Source: Nonomuraea sediminis (GTDB lineage: Bacteria; Actinomycetota; Actinomycetes; Streptosporangiales; Streptosporangiaceae). From it: 64,000 nucleotides of DNA. Under the pieces are notes generated by a model, which was not told the DNA's origin, ran no database searches, and saw nothing but the letters and a program-made list of their open reading frames with translations. Positions 15,923-24,147 of this stretch are shown here, in pieces. The first letter of the stretch is position 1; each line of letters opens with the position of its first letter. Where the stretch lies: the NCBI RefSeq assembly GCF_018531495.1, contig NZ_JAHDTI010000004.1:868001-932000 (forward strand), read 5' to 3'. Made by a program: the position numbers and the translations under genes.

Positions 15923-17632
15923 GTGACAGCTGTCGTGACTGGTGTGGCGGTCGGCCGGGTGTTGGGCACCCAGGCCGCATCCCCCTTGTCGTTCTGGATC
16001 GGCCTGGAGCCGGGCAAGGTCGTCCAGCTCGACGACGTGGTGGTGACCAGGCGCGAGGTACCCGACCACGGCCCGGTGCTGGTCGCGGGCGTGGTGACCA
16101 CGGTGGAGGCCCGCCACGAGGGGGCTGCGTTCGACAGCGACGTGTTCCTCATCGCCGACGGCGCCCTGCCCGCCGCCGTGGTGGAGGTCGCCGAGGTGCG
16201 GGTGACCCGCATCGAGCCCGAGGTGTTCGTGCCGCCGCTGCCCGGCGAGAAGGTGTTCCTGGCCGAGACCGGCGACCGCGACCAGGCGCTCTACTTCGAC
16301 GTCATGGACCGGCGCATCCCGATCGGCACCGGCCGCGACGGGCAGCCGCTCTACCTCAACTTCGACTTCATGGACGGCACGCGCGGCGCGCACGTGTCGA
16401 TCTCGGGCGTCTCCGGCGTGGCGACCAAGACCTCGTTCGCCACGTTCCTGCTCTACTCGATCTTCAACTCGGGTGTGCTCGGCGGCGAGTCCGCCAACAC
16501 CAAGGCGCTGATCTTCTCGGTGAAGGGCGAGGACCTGCTCTTCCTCGACCACCCCAACACCCGGCTGACCGACACCGGCGCCTACGCCAGGCTCGGCCTG
16601 CCCGCCCAGCCCTTCGGCAGCGTGCACGTCTTCGCCCCGCCGCGGCCGAACGACCCCAACGGGGTGCCGCACGTCTCGGCGCGCACGCACGGCGTCAGCG
16701 CCTTCTACTGGACGCTCGTGGAGTTCTGCCAGGAGGAGCTGCTGCGCTTCGTCTTCGCCGACTCCGACGACGAGCGCGCCGGCTACTCGCTGCTCGTCGG
16801 CCAGATCGCCGCCCGCCTGCAGAGCTGGGCCGAGCCGGTCGGCGACGGCGGCGCGGTGCGGATCCGCGGCACGGCCTGCCGTACCTTCTCCGACCTGGTC
16901 GAGCTGCTCTCCGACCAGTTGCAGGACGAGGAGGAGCGGCGCGAGTGGACCGGGGCCACGACCCCGCTCGGCACCGTCAACGCCTTCCTGCGGCGGCTGC
17001 GCAGCGCTGTGCGGCCGCTGTCGCCGATCGTCCGCGGCGACCTGCCGTTCTACCGCGGCCACTCCATCCGCACCTCCGACGCCCAGGTCTCCATCGTCGA
17101 CCTGCACAACCTGCCCGAGCGGGCGCAGCGGTTCGTGGTGGGCGTGGTGCTGCGCGGCGAGTTCCACCGCAAGGAGTCCTCCGGCACCGCCAAGCCGCTG
17201 CTGTTCGTCGTCCTGGACGAGCTGAACAAGTACGCGCCCCGCGAAGGCGATTCGCCGATCAAGGAGATCCTGCTCGACGTCGCCGAGCGGGGCCGCAGCC
17301 TCGGCGTGATCCTGATCGGCGCCCAGCAGACCGCCTCCGAGGTCGAGCGGCGCATCGTCTCCAACAGCGCGATCAGGGTCGCCGGCCGCCTCGACCCCGC
17401 CGAGGCCGCCAGGTCGGAGTACGGCTGGCTGCCGCCCACGGTCCGCGACCGGGCGACGATCGCCAAGCCGGGCACCATGTTCGTCGCCCAGCCGGAGATC
17501 CCCGTGCCGCTCGCGGTGGCCTTCCCCTTCCCCGCCTGGGCGACCAGGCCGTCGGAGGCCGCCGCTCCGGCCAAGCTCACCGGCAATCCCTTCCAGGGCC
17601 TGCCCGAAGAAGAGGACATCCCGCCGTTCTGA
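15923..17632 (+). CDS. HerA-like DNA-translocating ATPase (DUF87)
   Basis: A 569-residue protein with an N-terminal HAS-barrel-like beta domain (about 1-130). A RecA/FtsK-fold motor follows whose P-loop region reads ISGVSGVATKTSFATF. Walker B is LLFVVLDELNKYAP, and LIGAQQTASEVERRIVSNS resembles the sensor/arginine region of HerA. The P-loop has Thr where canonical HerA has Gly before the Lys. HerA hexamers partner NurA to resect DNA ends after Mre11-Rad50. All four partners are encoded consecutively here, which is the main support for the call. Confidence 0.85.
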   Translation: MTAVVTGVAVGRVLGTQAASPLSFWIGLEPGKVVQLDDVVVTRREVPDHGPVLVAGVVTTVEARHEGAAFDSDVFLIADGALPAAVVEVAEVRVTRIEPEVFVPPLPGEKVFLAETGDRDQALYFDVMDRRIPIGTGRDGQPLYLNFDFMDGTRGAHVSISGVSGVATKTSFATFLLYSIFNSGVLGGESANTKALIFSVKGEDLLFLDHPNTRLTDTGAYARLGLPAQPFGSVHVFAPPRPNDPNGVPHVSARTHGVSAFYWTLVEFCQEELLRFVFADSDDERAGYSLLVGQIAARLQSWAEPVGDGGAVRIRGTACRTFSDLVELLSDQLQDEEERREWTGATTPLGTVNAFLRRLRSAVRPLSPIVRGDLPFYRGHSIRTSDAQVSIVDLHNLPERAQRFVVGVVLRGEFHRKESSGTAKPLLFVVLDELNKYAPREGDSPIKEILLDVAERGRSLGVILIGAQQTASEVERRIVSNSAIRVAGRLDPAEAARSEYGWLPPTVRDRATIAKPGTMFVAQPEIPVPLAVAFPFPAWATRPSEAAAPAKLTGNPFQGLPEEEDIPPF

Positions 17633-17642
17633 GAGGCTTCCA

Positions 17643-18773
17643 GTGAAGATCTTGCACACCGCCGACTGGCACGTGGGCAAGGTGCTCAAGGGCCGTTCCC
17701 GCGCCGACGAGCACCGTGCGGTGCTGCGCGAGCTGGTGGCCGCCGCCCGCGAGCACGACGTCGACGCCGTCATCGTGGCCGGCGACCTGTTCGACACCTC
17801 CGCGCCCACCCCCGAGGCCCAGTCGCTGGTGCTGCCGGCGCTCATGGCGCTGCACGAGGACGGCCGCGACGTGGTCGTCCTGGCAGGCAACCACGACAAC
17901 CCGCAGCTGTTCGAGGTCTACCGGCCGCTGCTCGGCGCATTGGGCGTGCACGTGGTCGGCTCCTTCCGGCGTACTCCGGTGGAGTTCACGGCCCGCACCG
18001 GCGAGCCGGTGCGGCTGGCCGTCCTGCCGTTCCTGTCCCATCGCTACGTGGTGCGGGCCGCCGAGGTGCTGGCCGGCACCGCGATCGAGCACAACCGCGA
18101 CTACGCCGCGCGCATCGGCGAGCTGGTCGGGGCGCTCACGGCGGGCTTCGGCAACGACACCGTCAACCTGGTCGCCACCCACGGCACCCTGCCGGGCGGC
18201 CGGTTCGGCGGCGGCGAGCGGGAGGCCCAGTCGATCTTCTCCTACTACTTCGAGCCGACCGTCTTCCCCGCGACGACGCAGTACGCCGCCCTCGGTCACC
18301 TGCACCGTCGCCAGCAGATGCCGGGGCCGTGCCCGATCTGGTATTCCGGCTCGCCCATCGCGGTCGACTTCGGCGAGGAGGACAACGTGCCCGGCGCCCT
18401 CCTGGTCGACGTACAACCCGGCCGTCCCGCCGTGGTCACCGAGCTGGTCTTCGGCCAGGCCCGCCGCCTGCGCACGGTCAAGGGCAGCCTGGAGGAGCTG
18501 GAGGCGCTGGAGACGGGCGACGACTGGCTGCGCGTGGTGGTGGCCGAGCAGCCTCGCGTCGGCCTCGCCGACCAGGTGCGCGACCTGCTGCCCAACGCGA
18601 TCGACGTGATCCTGGACGAGCGGTTCCGCCCGGTGCGTGCCGTACGGCAGGCCGGGGCGACCGCCCGCGCGCCCGGCGAGCTGTTCCGCGACTACCTGAC
18701 CGCGACCAAACGCTACGACGAGCAGGTCGCGACCCTGTTCGATCGGTTGCACGACGAGGTGACGGGCGGATGA
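17643..18773 (+). CDS. sbcD: Mre11/SbcD-type nuclease
   Basis: A 376-residue calcineurin-like phosphoesterase. The metal-binding motifs appear in order: TADWHVGK (DxH), VAGDLFD (GDxxD), LAGNHDN (GNHD), ATHGTLPGG (H) and LGHLHRRQQ (GHxH). This is the SbcD/Mre11 nuclease that works with SbcC to open and trim DNA ends and hairpins. It starts 10 bp after herA and overlaps sbcC by ATGA, so the two subunits are translationally coupled. Length is normal for SbcD. Confidence 0.93.
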   Translation: MKILHTADWHVGKVLKGRSRADEHRAVLRELVAAAREHDVDAVIVAGDLFDTSAPTPEAQSLVLPALMALHEDGRDVVVLAGNHDNPQLFEVYRPLLGALGVHVVGSFRRTPVEFTARTGEPVRLAVLPFLSHRYVVRAAEVLAGTAIEHNRDYAARIGELVGALTAGFGNDTVNLVATHGTLPGGRFGGGEREAQSIFSYYFEPTVFPATTQYAALGHLHRRQQMPGPCPIWYSGSPIAVDFGEEDNVPGALLVDVQPGRPAVVTELVFGQARRLRTVKGSLEELEALETGDDWLRVVVAEQPRVGLADQVRDLLPNAIDVILDERFRPVRAVRQAGATARAPGELFRDYLTATKRYDEQVATLFDRLHDEVTGG

Positions 18774-21700
18774 GGCCTCTCCTGCTGACCCTGGACAACT
18801 TCGGCAGCTTCCGCGAGCCGCTGACCCTCGACTTCTCCGACGTCGACTACTTCGCCCTGGTCGGGCCGACCGGCGCGGGCAAGAGCACGATCATCGACGC
18901 GATCTGTTTCGCCCTGTACGGCACGGTGCCGCGCTGGGGCAGGGAGAACGCCATCGCCCACGCGCTGGCGCCCTCGGCGGCCGACGGCAAGGTGGGGCTG
19001 ATCTTCGAGAGCGGCGGCAGGCGCTACGGCGTGGTCAGGGCCATGGCCCGCGACGCCAAGGGGGTCGTGCGCACCAGGGAGGCCCGCCTGGAGGAGCTGT
19101 CCGGCGACTGGGAGAGCGTCGTCCGCTCGCTGGCCGAGGGGGAGAACGTCACCGCCGAGGTGCAGCGGCTGACCGGTCTGGAGTACAAGTTCTTCACCCA
19201 GTGCGTGGTGCTGCCGCAGGGCAGGTTCGCCGAGTTCCTGCACGCCAAGCCGAACGAGCGGCAGGACCTGCTGGTGCAGCTGCTCGACGCGGGGGTCTAC
19301 GACGAGATCCGGACCATGGCCACCCGGGAGGAGGAGACCGCCAGGCAGGTGGCCGCGCACGCCCGCGAGCAGCGCGCCGCGTTCTCCGCCACCCCGCAGG
19401 CCGAGGAGGAGGCCGCGTCGAGGGTCACCGCGCTGCGCGACCTGCAACGCGACATCGGCGCCGAGCTCGAGCTGCTGCGCGCCCGCGACGCCGAGCTGGA
19501 GCGCACCAAGCACGAGCTGGCCGAGCTGACCGGACGGCTGACCGACCTGCGTGCCCTGACCATGCCGGACGAGGTGCCCACCCTGGCCGCCTCCGCCAAG
19601 CAGACCGCCGAGGAGCTGGCCGGCCTGGAATCGCGGGCCACCACGTTGACGGCCACGGAGCACGAGGCCGAGGCCGCCCTGGCCGGGCTGGGCGACCGGG
19701 CCGAGCTGACCGCCGCGCTGGCTTCCCTCGACGCGGTCGAACGGCTGGCGGTCACCATTGCCAAGGCGCACACGAACTCCGCTCGGTCGCTGGCCGAGTC
19801 GCGCGAGACGGCTGTTCGGACACTCGAGGATGCCCGCCGGCAGGCCGCCCAGGCTCTGGAGGAGGTCCGCTCGCACGCCCAGCGCACGATCACCGAGGAG
19901 CGCGCCCAGGCCACGCGGTCCCTGGCCGACTCCGGGGAGGCCGCGCAGCGGTCGCTGGCCGAGAGCCGGGCGGTTGGCGAGCGCGCGCTGGCCGAGTCCC
20001 AGGCTCGTGGCGCGCACTCCCTGGCCCAGGCTCGCGAGGAGGGCGCCCGGTCGCTGGCCGACGCCCGCTCGCAGGCCGAGGCCGCGGCGGCTTCGGTGGG
20101 CGAGCTCGCGCGGGCGGCCACCGCGGCCGGTGAGTCGCTGGCCACCGCGCGGGCCGAGCACGACCGGCTCCGCGACGCCCACGCCGCCGCCGACCTTGCC
20201 ACCCGGCTGACCGTGGGCGACCCCTGCCCGGTCTGCCTCCGCCCCGTCGCCGACCTCCCCGCCCACCACGGCACGGCGGTCGGCGGCGGCGAGGACCAGG
20301 TCAGGGCGGCTCTGGACGATGCGGAGCGAGCCTTGGCCGCCGCCGAGGCGGGAGACGAGCGGGCCAGGGCCGACCTGGGCAAGGCGGAGACGTCCGCCGC
20401 CATGCTCGCCGACCGGGCCGCCCGGCTGGCGGACGAGCTCGCCGCGCAGACCGCCCGCACGGAGCGGGAGCTGGCCGAGCGGCTGGCCGCGCAGCAGCGG
20501 GAACTCGCCGACCGGCTCGCCCGGCTGGCCGAGGAGATCGCCGAGCAGCGGACCACGCTGGAGACCGACACCGCCGACCGGCTCACGCGGCGCGAGCGTG
20601 AGCTGGAGCAGCAGGTCGAACGGCGTGAGCAGGAGCTGGCCGCCGAGCTCGCCCGGCGCGAGCGGGACCTGTCCGGCCAGACCGCGCGCCTGGAAGCCGA
20701 GCTGACCGCCCAGATCGCCCGGCTGGAGGCGGAACTCGCCCAGCACCGTGCCACGCTGCCCGACGGCGCCGACCGCGACGATCTCCGGTCCCGCCTGGAC
20801 GCCGTGGTCGAGGCCGACCGGCGGGTCGCCGAAGCCAGGAAGGCCGCGCGTGCCTGCCGTACCAAGCTCGACGAGGTACGCGGGAGAGCGGCGCACGACG
20901 CGCGCCGGGCCGAGGAGGCGTGGGCGGCGCTCGGCACGGCCCGCGACAGGCTGATGGTGCTCGGCCTGGGCGAGGAGACGGCTCCGCCGGTCGACCGCGC
21001 CGACCTGCACGCGGCCTGGCTCGACCTGATCGGCTGGCGCAACCGGGTCGGCACCGCCGCCCGGGCCAGGGCGGACAGGACCGAGCAGACGCTGAACGAG
21101 CTGGTCGCCCAGCGCGAACAGCAGGCCAAGCACCTGCACGCCCGGCTGGAGGAGCACGGCGTGCACGCCGGCGATCATCCCGACCAGCTCGCCGCCGCCG
21201 TCGCCACCACCCTGACCACGGCCGAGCACCTGCTGGAGCGGATCAGGGAAGACCTGGCCAAGCTCGCCGAGCTGGATCGCGTGATCGGCGAGAAGGAGCG
21301 CGAGGCGGACGTGGCGCACGAGCTGGCGCTGCGGCTGCGTGCCAACGCCTTCGAGCGCTGGCTGTGCGCCGAGGCGCTGGCGGTGCTGGTCGCCACGGCG
21401 TCGCAGACGCTCCTCGAACTGTCCGACGGTCAGTACGAGCTCGAACTCGGCGACAGGAGCGAGATCGAGGTCATCGACCACGCCGAGGCCGGGATGCGGC
21501 GCAGCGCCCGCACCCTGAGCGGCGGCGAGACCTTCCAGGCCGCCCTCGCGCTGGCCCTGGCGCTGTCCGGTACGGTCGCCCGGGGCCTCGACTCGATCTT
21601 CCTCGACGAGGGCTTCGGCACGCTCGACCCCGCCACCCTCGACACGGTGGCGGCGGCCCTCGAACGCCTGGCGGCCGGGCAGGAACGCATGGTCGGCGTC

Positions 21701-21796
21701 GTCACCCACGTGCAGGCCCTGGCCGACCGGGTCCCGGTACGCTTCGCAGTCAGCCGCGACACCACCGGCTCCCACGTACGGAGAGTGGACGCGTGA
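18770..21796 (+). CDS. sbcC: Rad50/SbcC-type SMC-like ATPase
   Basis: A 1008-residue protein. Walker A is GPTGAGKST (about residues 35-43). A long coiled coil contains a zinc hook CPVC (Cys486 and Cys489), and the C-terminal lobe has the signature LSGGETFQAALALALALS and Walker B IFLDEGFGTLD. Both coiled-coil arms include a run of nine exact 11-residue units, one before the hook (19781-20077) and one after it (20459-20755). The complex with SbcD tethers and processes DNA ends. The TGA overlaps the GTG of the small repeat ORF that leads into nurA. Confidence 0.93.
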   Translation: MRPLLLTLDNFGSFREPLTLDFSDVDYFALVGPTGAGKSTIIDAICFALYGTVPRWGRENAIAHALAPSAADGKVGLIFESGGRRYGVVRAMARDAKGVVRTREARLEELSGDWESVVRSLAEGENVTAEVQRLTGLEYKFFTQCVVLPQGRFAEFLHAKPNERQDLLVQLLDAGVYDEIRTMATREEETARQVAAHAREQRAAFSATPQAEEEAASRVTALRDLQRDIGAELELLRARDAELERTKHELAELTGRLTDLRALTMPDEVPTLAASAKQTAEELAGLESRATTLTATEHEAEAALAGLGDRAELTAALASLDAVERLAVTIAKAHTNSARSLAESRETAVRTLEDARRQAAQALEEVRSHAQRTITEERAQATRSLADSGEAAQRSLAESRAVGERALAESQARGAHSLAQAREEGARSLADARSQAEAAAASVGELARAATAAGESLATARAEHDRLRDAHAAADLATRLTVGDPCPVCLRPVADLPAHHGTAVGGGEDQVRAALDDAERALAAAEAGDERARADLGKAETSAAMLADRAARLADELAAQTARTERELAERLAAQQRELADRLARLAEEIAEQRTTLETDTADRLTRRERELEQQVERREQELAAELARRERDLSGQTARLEAELTAQIARLEAELAQHRATLPDGADRDDLRSRLDAVVEADRRVAEARKAARACRTKLDEVRGRAAHDARRAEEAWAALGTARDRLMVLGLGEETAPPVDRADLHAAWLDLIGWRNRVGTAARARADRTEQTLNELVAQREQQAKHLHARLEEHGVHAGDHPDQLAAAVATTLTTAEHLLERIREDLAKLAELDRVIGEKEREADVAHELALRLRANAFERWLCAEALAVLVATASQTLLELSDGQYELELGDRSEIEVIDHAEAGMRRSARTLSGGETFQAALALALALSGTVARGLDSIFLDEGFGTLDPATLDTVAAALERLAAGQERMVGVVTHVQALADRVPVRFAVSRDTTGSHVRRVDA
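19781..20077 (+). repeat. Nine 33-bp (11-residue) repeats in the SbcC N-terminal arm
   Basis: Nine consecutive units of 11 codons. Examples are ARSLAESRETA, VRTLEDARRQA, QRSLAESRAVG, ERALAESQARG and ARSLADARSQA. The pattern xRSLAESRxxA is kept with no insertions across 99 residues. Hendecad spacing gives a nearly straight, right-handed or untwisted coiled coil. The similarity of the units points to tandem duplication. Confidence 0.85.
20459..20755 (+). repeat. Nine 33-bp (11-residue) repeats in the SbcC C-terminal arm
   Basis: Nine consecutive 11-codon units after the zinc hook. Examples are TERELAERLAA, QQRELADRLAR, RERELEQQVER, REQELAAELAR and LEAELTAQIAR, with a core RERELAxxLAR. The unit sequence differs from the N-terminal arm, but the number and length of units match, as expected if the two antiparallel arms must stay in register. 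Confidence 0.85.
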
Positions 21797-21939
21797 CCGA
21801 GTTGTGGGACTGTGGTTCGCCCGCGCGGGGACGTGTGGCCGAGTTGTGGGGCCGTGGTTCGCGCGTGCGGGGGCGTGTGGCCGAGTTCGGCGTCGATCTG
21901 TGGGGCCGCGGTCGGCGGGTGCGGGGAGTGGGCGCGTGA
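21793..21939 (+). repeat. Tandemly duplicated sbcC-nurA junction forming a 48-codon mini-ORF
   Basis: GTG 21793 overlaps the sbcC TGA. From there an open frame runs 48 codons and stops at a TGA (21937-21939) that itself overlaps the nurA GTG 21936. It consists of two 42-bp units followed by a longer third copy: MTELWDCGSPARGR, VAELWGRGSRVRGR, then VAEFGVDLWGRGRRVRGVGA. Each copy resembles the nurA start (MTEFSIDPWDPG). The sequences before each boundary, GAGTGGACGCGTGACCGAG and GAGTGGGCGCGTGACCGAG, are nearly identical. So the gene junction itself was duplicated in frame, keeping stop-start coupling. Confidence 0.8.
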
Positions 21940-22874
21940 CCGAGTTCAGTATCGATCCGTGGGATCCCGGGTACGCCGCTGCGCTGGCGGTGGAGGCGTT
22001 GACGGAGCGCGGGTCCACCAGTGCCGAGCTGGAGCTCGGTGTCGAGGCGGAGCCGCAGGACTGGGCGCCGGTCGTCCCGCGCGGCAGCGCGCCCTCCTGC
22101 CTGCTGGTGGCCGACGGGGTGCGCCGGATCGACGCGCGCATCTGGGTGCACGGCGAGGCCGACCCGATGCCGCTGCCCGGCATCGCCGCCTCCTACGCGG
22201 CCGGGATCGTGCGCTGCGGCCCCGACGGCGCCGACCTGGCCGAGATCGAGGTGCGGCGCTCCATGATCAGCGCCTCCGCCGACACTCCCGAGGTGAAGAC
22301 CCGGCACGCCACCTTCCAGCCCGCGATGGCGGCCGACTCCAGCATGGAGGGGCTGTCGCTGGCCCTGCAGCGCCAGGTCACCCAGCTGGAGCTGGAGCTT
22401 TCCATACGGCATCGCCGCGAGGGCACCGACCTGCTGCTGGTCGACGGGCCGCTCCGGGGACGCACCCACCTGACCGACACCGTCGGTTACATCAAGACCC
22501 ACCACATCTCCTACCTGCCCGCACCGCAGTCGTCCGTGGTCGGCGCCCTCGCCTCCGGCCAGCGCACCCCCGTCTTCCTCATGGGCACGAGCTGGCGGCG
22601 GCACGCCTGGTACCTGCGCCTGCCGGTCACCTCGACCGCCCCCTGGGCGGGCATCGCCCGCTGCGAAGCCAGCGCCGACCTCTCCTCCGACCAGGTAGTA
22701 CGGCTGGCCGACGCGGTCACCCTGGCCCTGCAACCGCTGGCGGGCGTGCCGTACAAGGACCCACGCGCACCCCAGAACCTGGTACCGATCGGCGGCCTGG
22801 AAAAACTCCTCCGCCACCACCTGGGAGACCCGGCCCTGATGTACCGCGCCCTCCGCACAGCCGCCCGCCCCTAA
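21936..22874 (+). CDS. nurA: NurA-domain 5'-3' nuclease
   Basis: A 312-residue protein. LLVADGVRRIDAR carries the first metal-binding Asp of NurA-type nucleases and LLLVDGPLRGR a second. GYIKTHHISYLP matches the later conserved Lys/His region, and LHHH-type residues lie near the C-terminus. The family is divergent, so operon position after herA, sbcD and sbcC is strong support. NurA dimers dock on HerA and degrade the 5' strand in end resection. GTG 21936 is chosen by the GTGA junction and by the MTEF start. Confidence 0.8.
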   Translation: MTEFSIDPWDPGYAAALAVEALTERGSTSAELELGVEAEPQDWAPVVPRGSAPSCLLVADGVRRIDARIWVHGEADPMPLPGIAASYAAGIVRCGPDGADLAEIEVRRSMISASADTPEVKTRHATFQPAMAADSSMEGLSLALQRQVTQLELELSIRHRREGTDLLLVDGPLRGRTHLTDTVGYIKTHHISYLPAPQSSVVGALASGQRTPVFLMGTSWRRHAWYLRLPVTSTAPWAGIARCEASADLSSDQVVRLADAVTLALQPLAGVPYKDPRAPQNLVPIGGLEKLLRHHLGDPALMYRALRTAARP

Positions 22875-23116
22875 CCCCAAAACTCACCCCCAGCACCCCC
22901 GCACGGGCCACTCCCGGCCACCACAGCCCGCCGCGCACTGCCCGTGCGGGCCGACCCCTGGGGCTATGGCGCGCCGCGGAATGCCCTGCGCGGGCCGATC
23001 TCGGCGGCGGCTCGTCGCAGGCTGCCCTGCGCGGCCCGGTTCCCGCGGCTACGGCGCGCCGCGCGCTGCTCTGCGTGGTCGGCTACTGCGGCTGCCGTGC
23101 GGGCTGGGCTCTTGGC
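22875..23116. repeat. Non-coding, degenerate GC-rich repeat region after nurA
   Basis: No convincing gene. The stretch contains imperfect copies of a GC-rich unit: a GGCTATGGCGCGCCGCG-type block at 22962 recurs as GGCTACGGCGCGCCGCG at 23047, 85 bp apart, with TGCCCTGCGCGG-type blocks in between. Open frames here have no codon-position bias expected of genes. No clear terminator with a T tract was found. Confidence 0.5.
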
Positions 23117-23266
23117 CTACGGGCGGGTGAGGATGTCGCGAAGGCGGGCGCGGGCGAAGCGGGATGCCACCTCCGCCCGCTCGGTGTCGGTCAGCCGGGT
23201 CACCCGGCCGGCCAGCTTGCCGGGCTCGTTGCTCGTGATGAGCTGACGCACCTCGTCCTAGATCAT
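23117..23266 (-). pseudogene. Possible gene remnant with in-frame stop
   Basis: Reading the reverse strand from ATG 23266 gives M-I-stop, then a coding-like stretch of 46 codons (DEVRQLITSNEPGKLAGRV onward) ending LRDILTRP at a TAG. The stretch looks like a soluble helical N-terminal region. A GTG at 23251 could restart a 44-residue peptide, but no ribosome-binding site is evident. The in-frame TAG at 23258-23260 and the short length suggest a decayed gene fragment. Confidence 0.35.
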
Positions 23267-23383
23267 GGGCGGAGCATAGGGACGGGGACTGACAACCCCG
23301 GGACTGGCGGTTCTGTCCCTTTCCGCGGCGGACTCCCAGCTTGACCGCACGTCCAGGTGGCGCAATCCGACCGTTATCCACTA

Positions 23384-23397
23384 TTCCCTATCGGGAA
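23384..23397. promoter_or_regulatory. Palindrome immediately before the GntR gene, likely operator
   Basis: TTCCC-TATC-GGGAA is a perfect inverted repeat ending 3 bp before the ATG at 23401. Position and symmetry suit an autoregulatory operator for the GntR protein, which would then control the whole downstream operon. It also overlaps the Shine-Dalgarno-like GGGAAG, so binding would block both transcription and translation. Confidence 0.5.
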
Positions 23398-23400
23398 GCT

Positions 23401-24147
23401 ATGGTTTTGCCCATGGACGGCAGGCGGCTGCGTGCGGATCGGGCCCGGCAGGTGGCTGACCTGCTGCGTCGCGAGGTGCTGCACGGAGGATACGACAGGC
23501 AGCTCCCGTTGGAGCACGCCCTGGCCAGAGAGTTCGGCGCCTCGCGGAACACCATCAGGGAGGCGCTCGACCTGCTGCGCGCCGAGGGACTGATCGAGCG
23601 GTGCCCGGGCGTCGGCACGACCACCGCCACCGAGGGCAAGGTCCCGCACGGCCTGCACAGGCTGCTCGGGCTGGCCGAGACGCTGCACGAGCACGGCGAG
23701 GTCGTCAACGAGGTCAGGTCGATGACACTGATCGACCCGCCGGGCGTGGTCAGCGAACGGCTGCGCACGACCGGACAGGTCGTCTACATCGAGCGGTTGC
23801 GCAGGCTCAACGGCGTCCCGCTCTCGCTCGACCTGACCTACCTGACCCGCGACATGGGCGAGCCGCTCATGGACGCCGATCTCGTGCACAACGACGTGTT
23901 CATCCTGCTGGAAGGCATCGCGGGCCGCCCGCTCGGCACCGCGGAACTCACCATCGAGGCGGTCAGCGCCGACCCCCACACCGCCGCCGTACTCGGGACC
24001 ACGCGCGGCGCCGCGCTGCTGATGGTCGAACGGCTGGCGCACCTGTCCGACGGCCGCCCGGTGGACCTGGAGTTCATCCGCTTCCGCGGCGACCGGCTGA
24101 CCATGCGTGGACACCTCAACAGAACGGAGAACCCGTGGCCCTCGTGA
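23401..24147 (+). CDS. GntR-family regulator with UTRA ligand domain
   Basis: A 248-residue regulator. The N-terminal winged helix is the GntR type (QVADLLRREVLHGGY, then LAREFGASRNTIREALDLLRAEGLI). From about residue 85 an UTRA-like effector domain follows (IERLRRLNGVPLSLDLTYL, ending LEFIRFRGDRLTMRGHL). ATG 23401 is preferred because GGGAAG lies just upstream; ATG 23413 is an alternative. It opens an operon with ferredoxin, ABC transporter and flavoprotein genes and overlaps the ferredoxin gene by 13 bp. The likely effector is the imported substrate or a product of it. Confidence 0.85.
   Translation: MVLPMDGRRLRADRARQVADLLRREVLHGGYDRQLPLEHALAREFGASRNTIREALDLLRAEGLIERCPGVGTTTATEGKVPHGLHRLLGLAETLHEHGEVVNEVRSMTLIDPPGVVSERLRTTGQVVYIERLRRLNGVPLSLDLTYLTRDMGEPLMDADLVHNDVFILLEGIAGRPLGTAELTIEAVSADPHTAAVLGTTRGAALLMVERLAHLSDGRPVDLEFIRFRGDRLTMRGHLNRTENPWPS

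Noticed and set aside
18713..22183. 1156-codon reverse-strand open frame across sbcC
   Set aside because: It is the antisense shadow of sbcC; codon bias of a high-GC gene keeps this frame open. The + strand frame has all Rad50 motifs.
22944..23246. 100-codon + strand ORF after nurA
   Set aside because: Arg/Ala-rich translation of a degenerate GC-rich repeat; no ribosome-binding site or gene-like codon bias.
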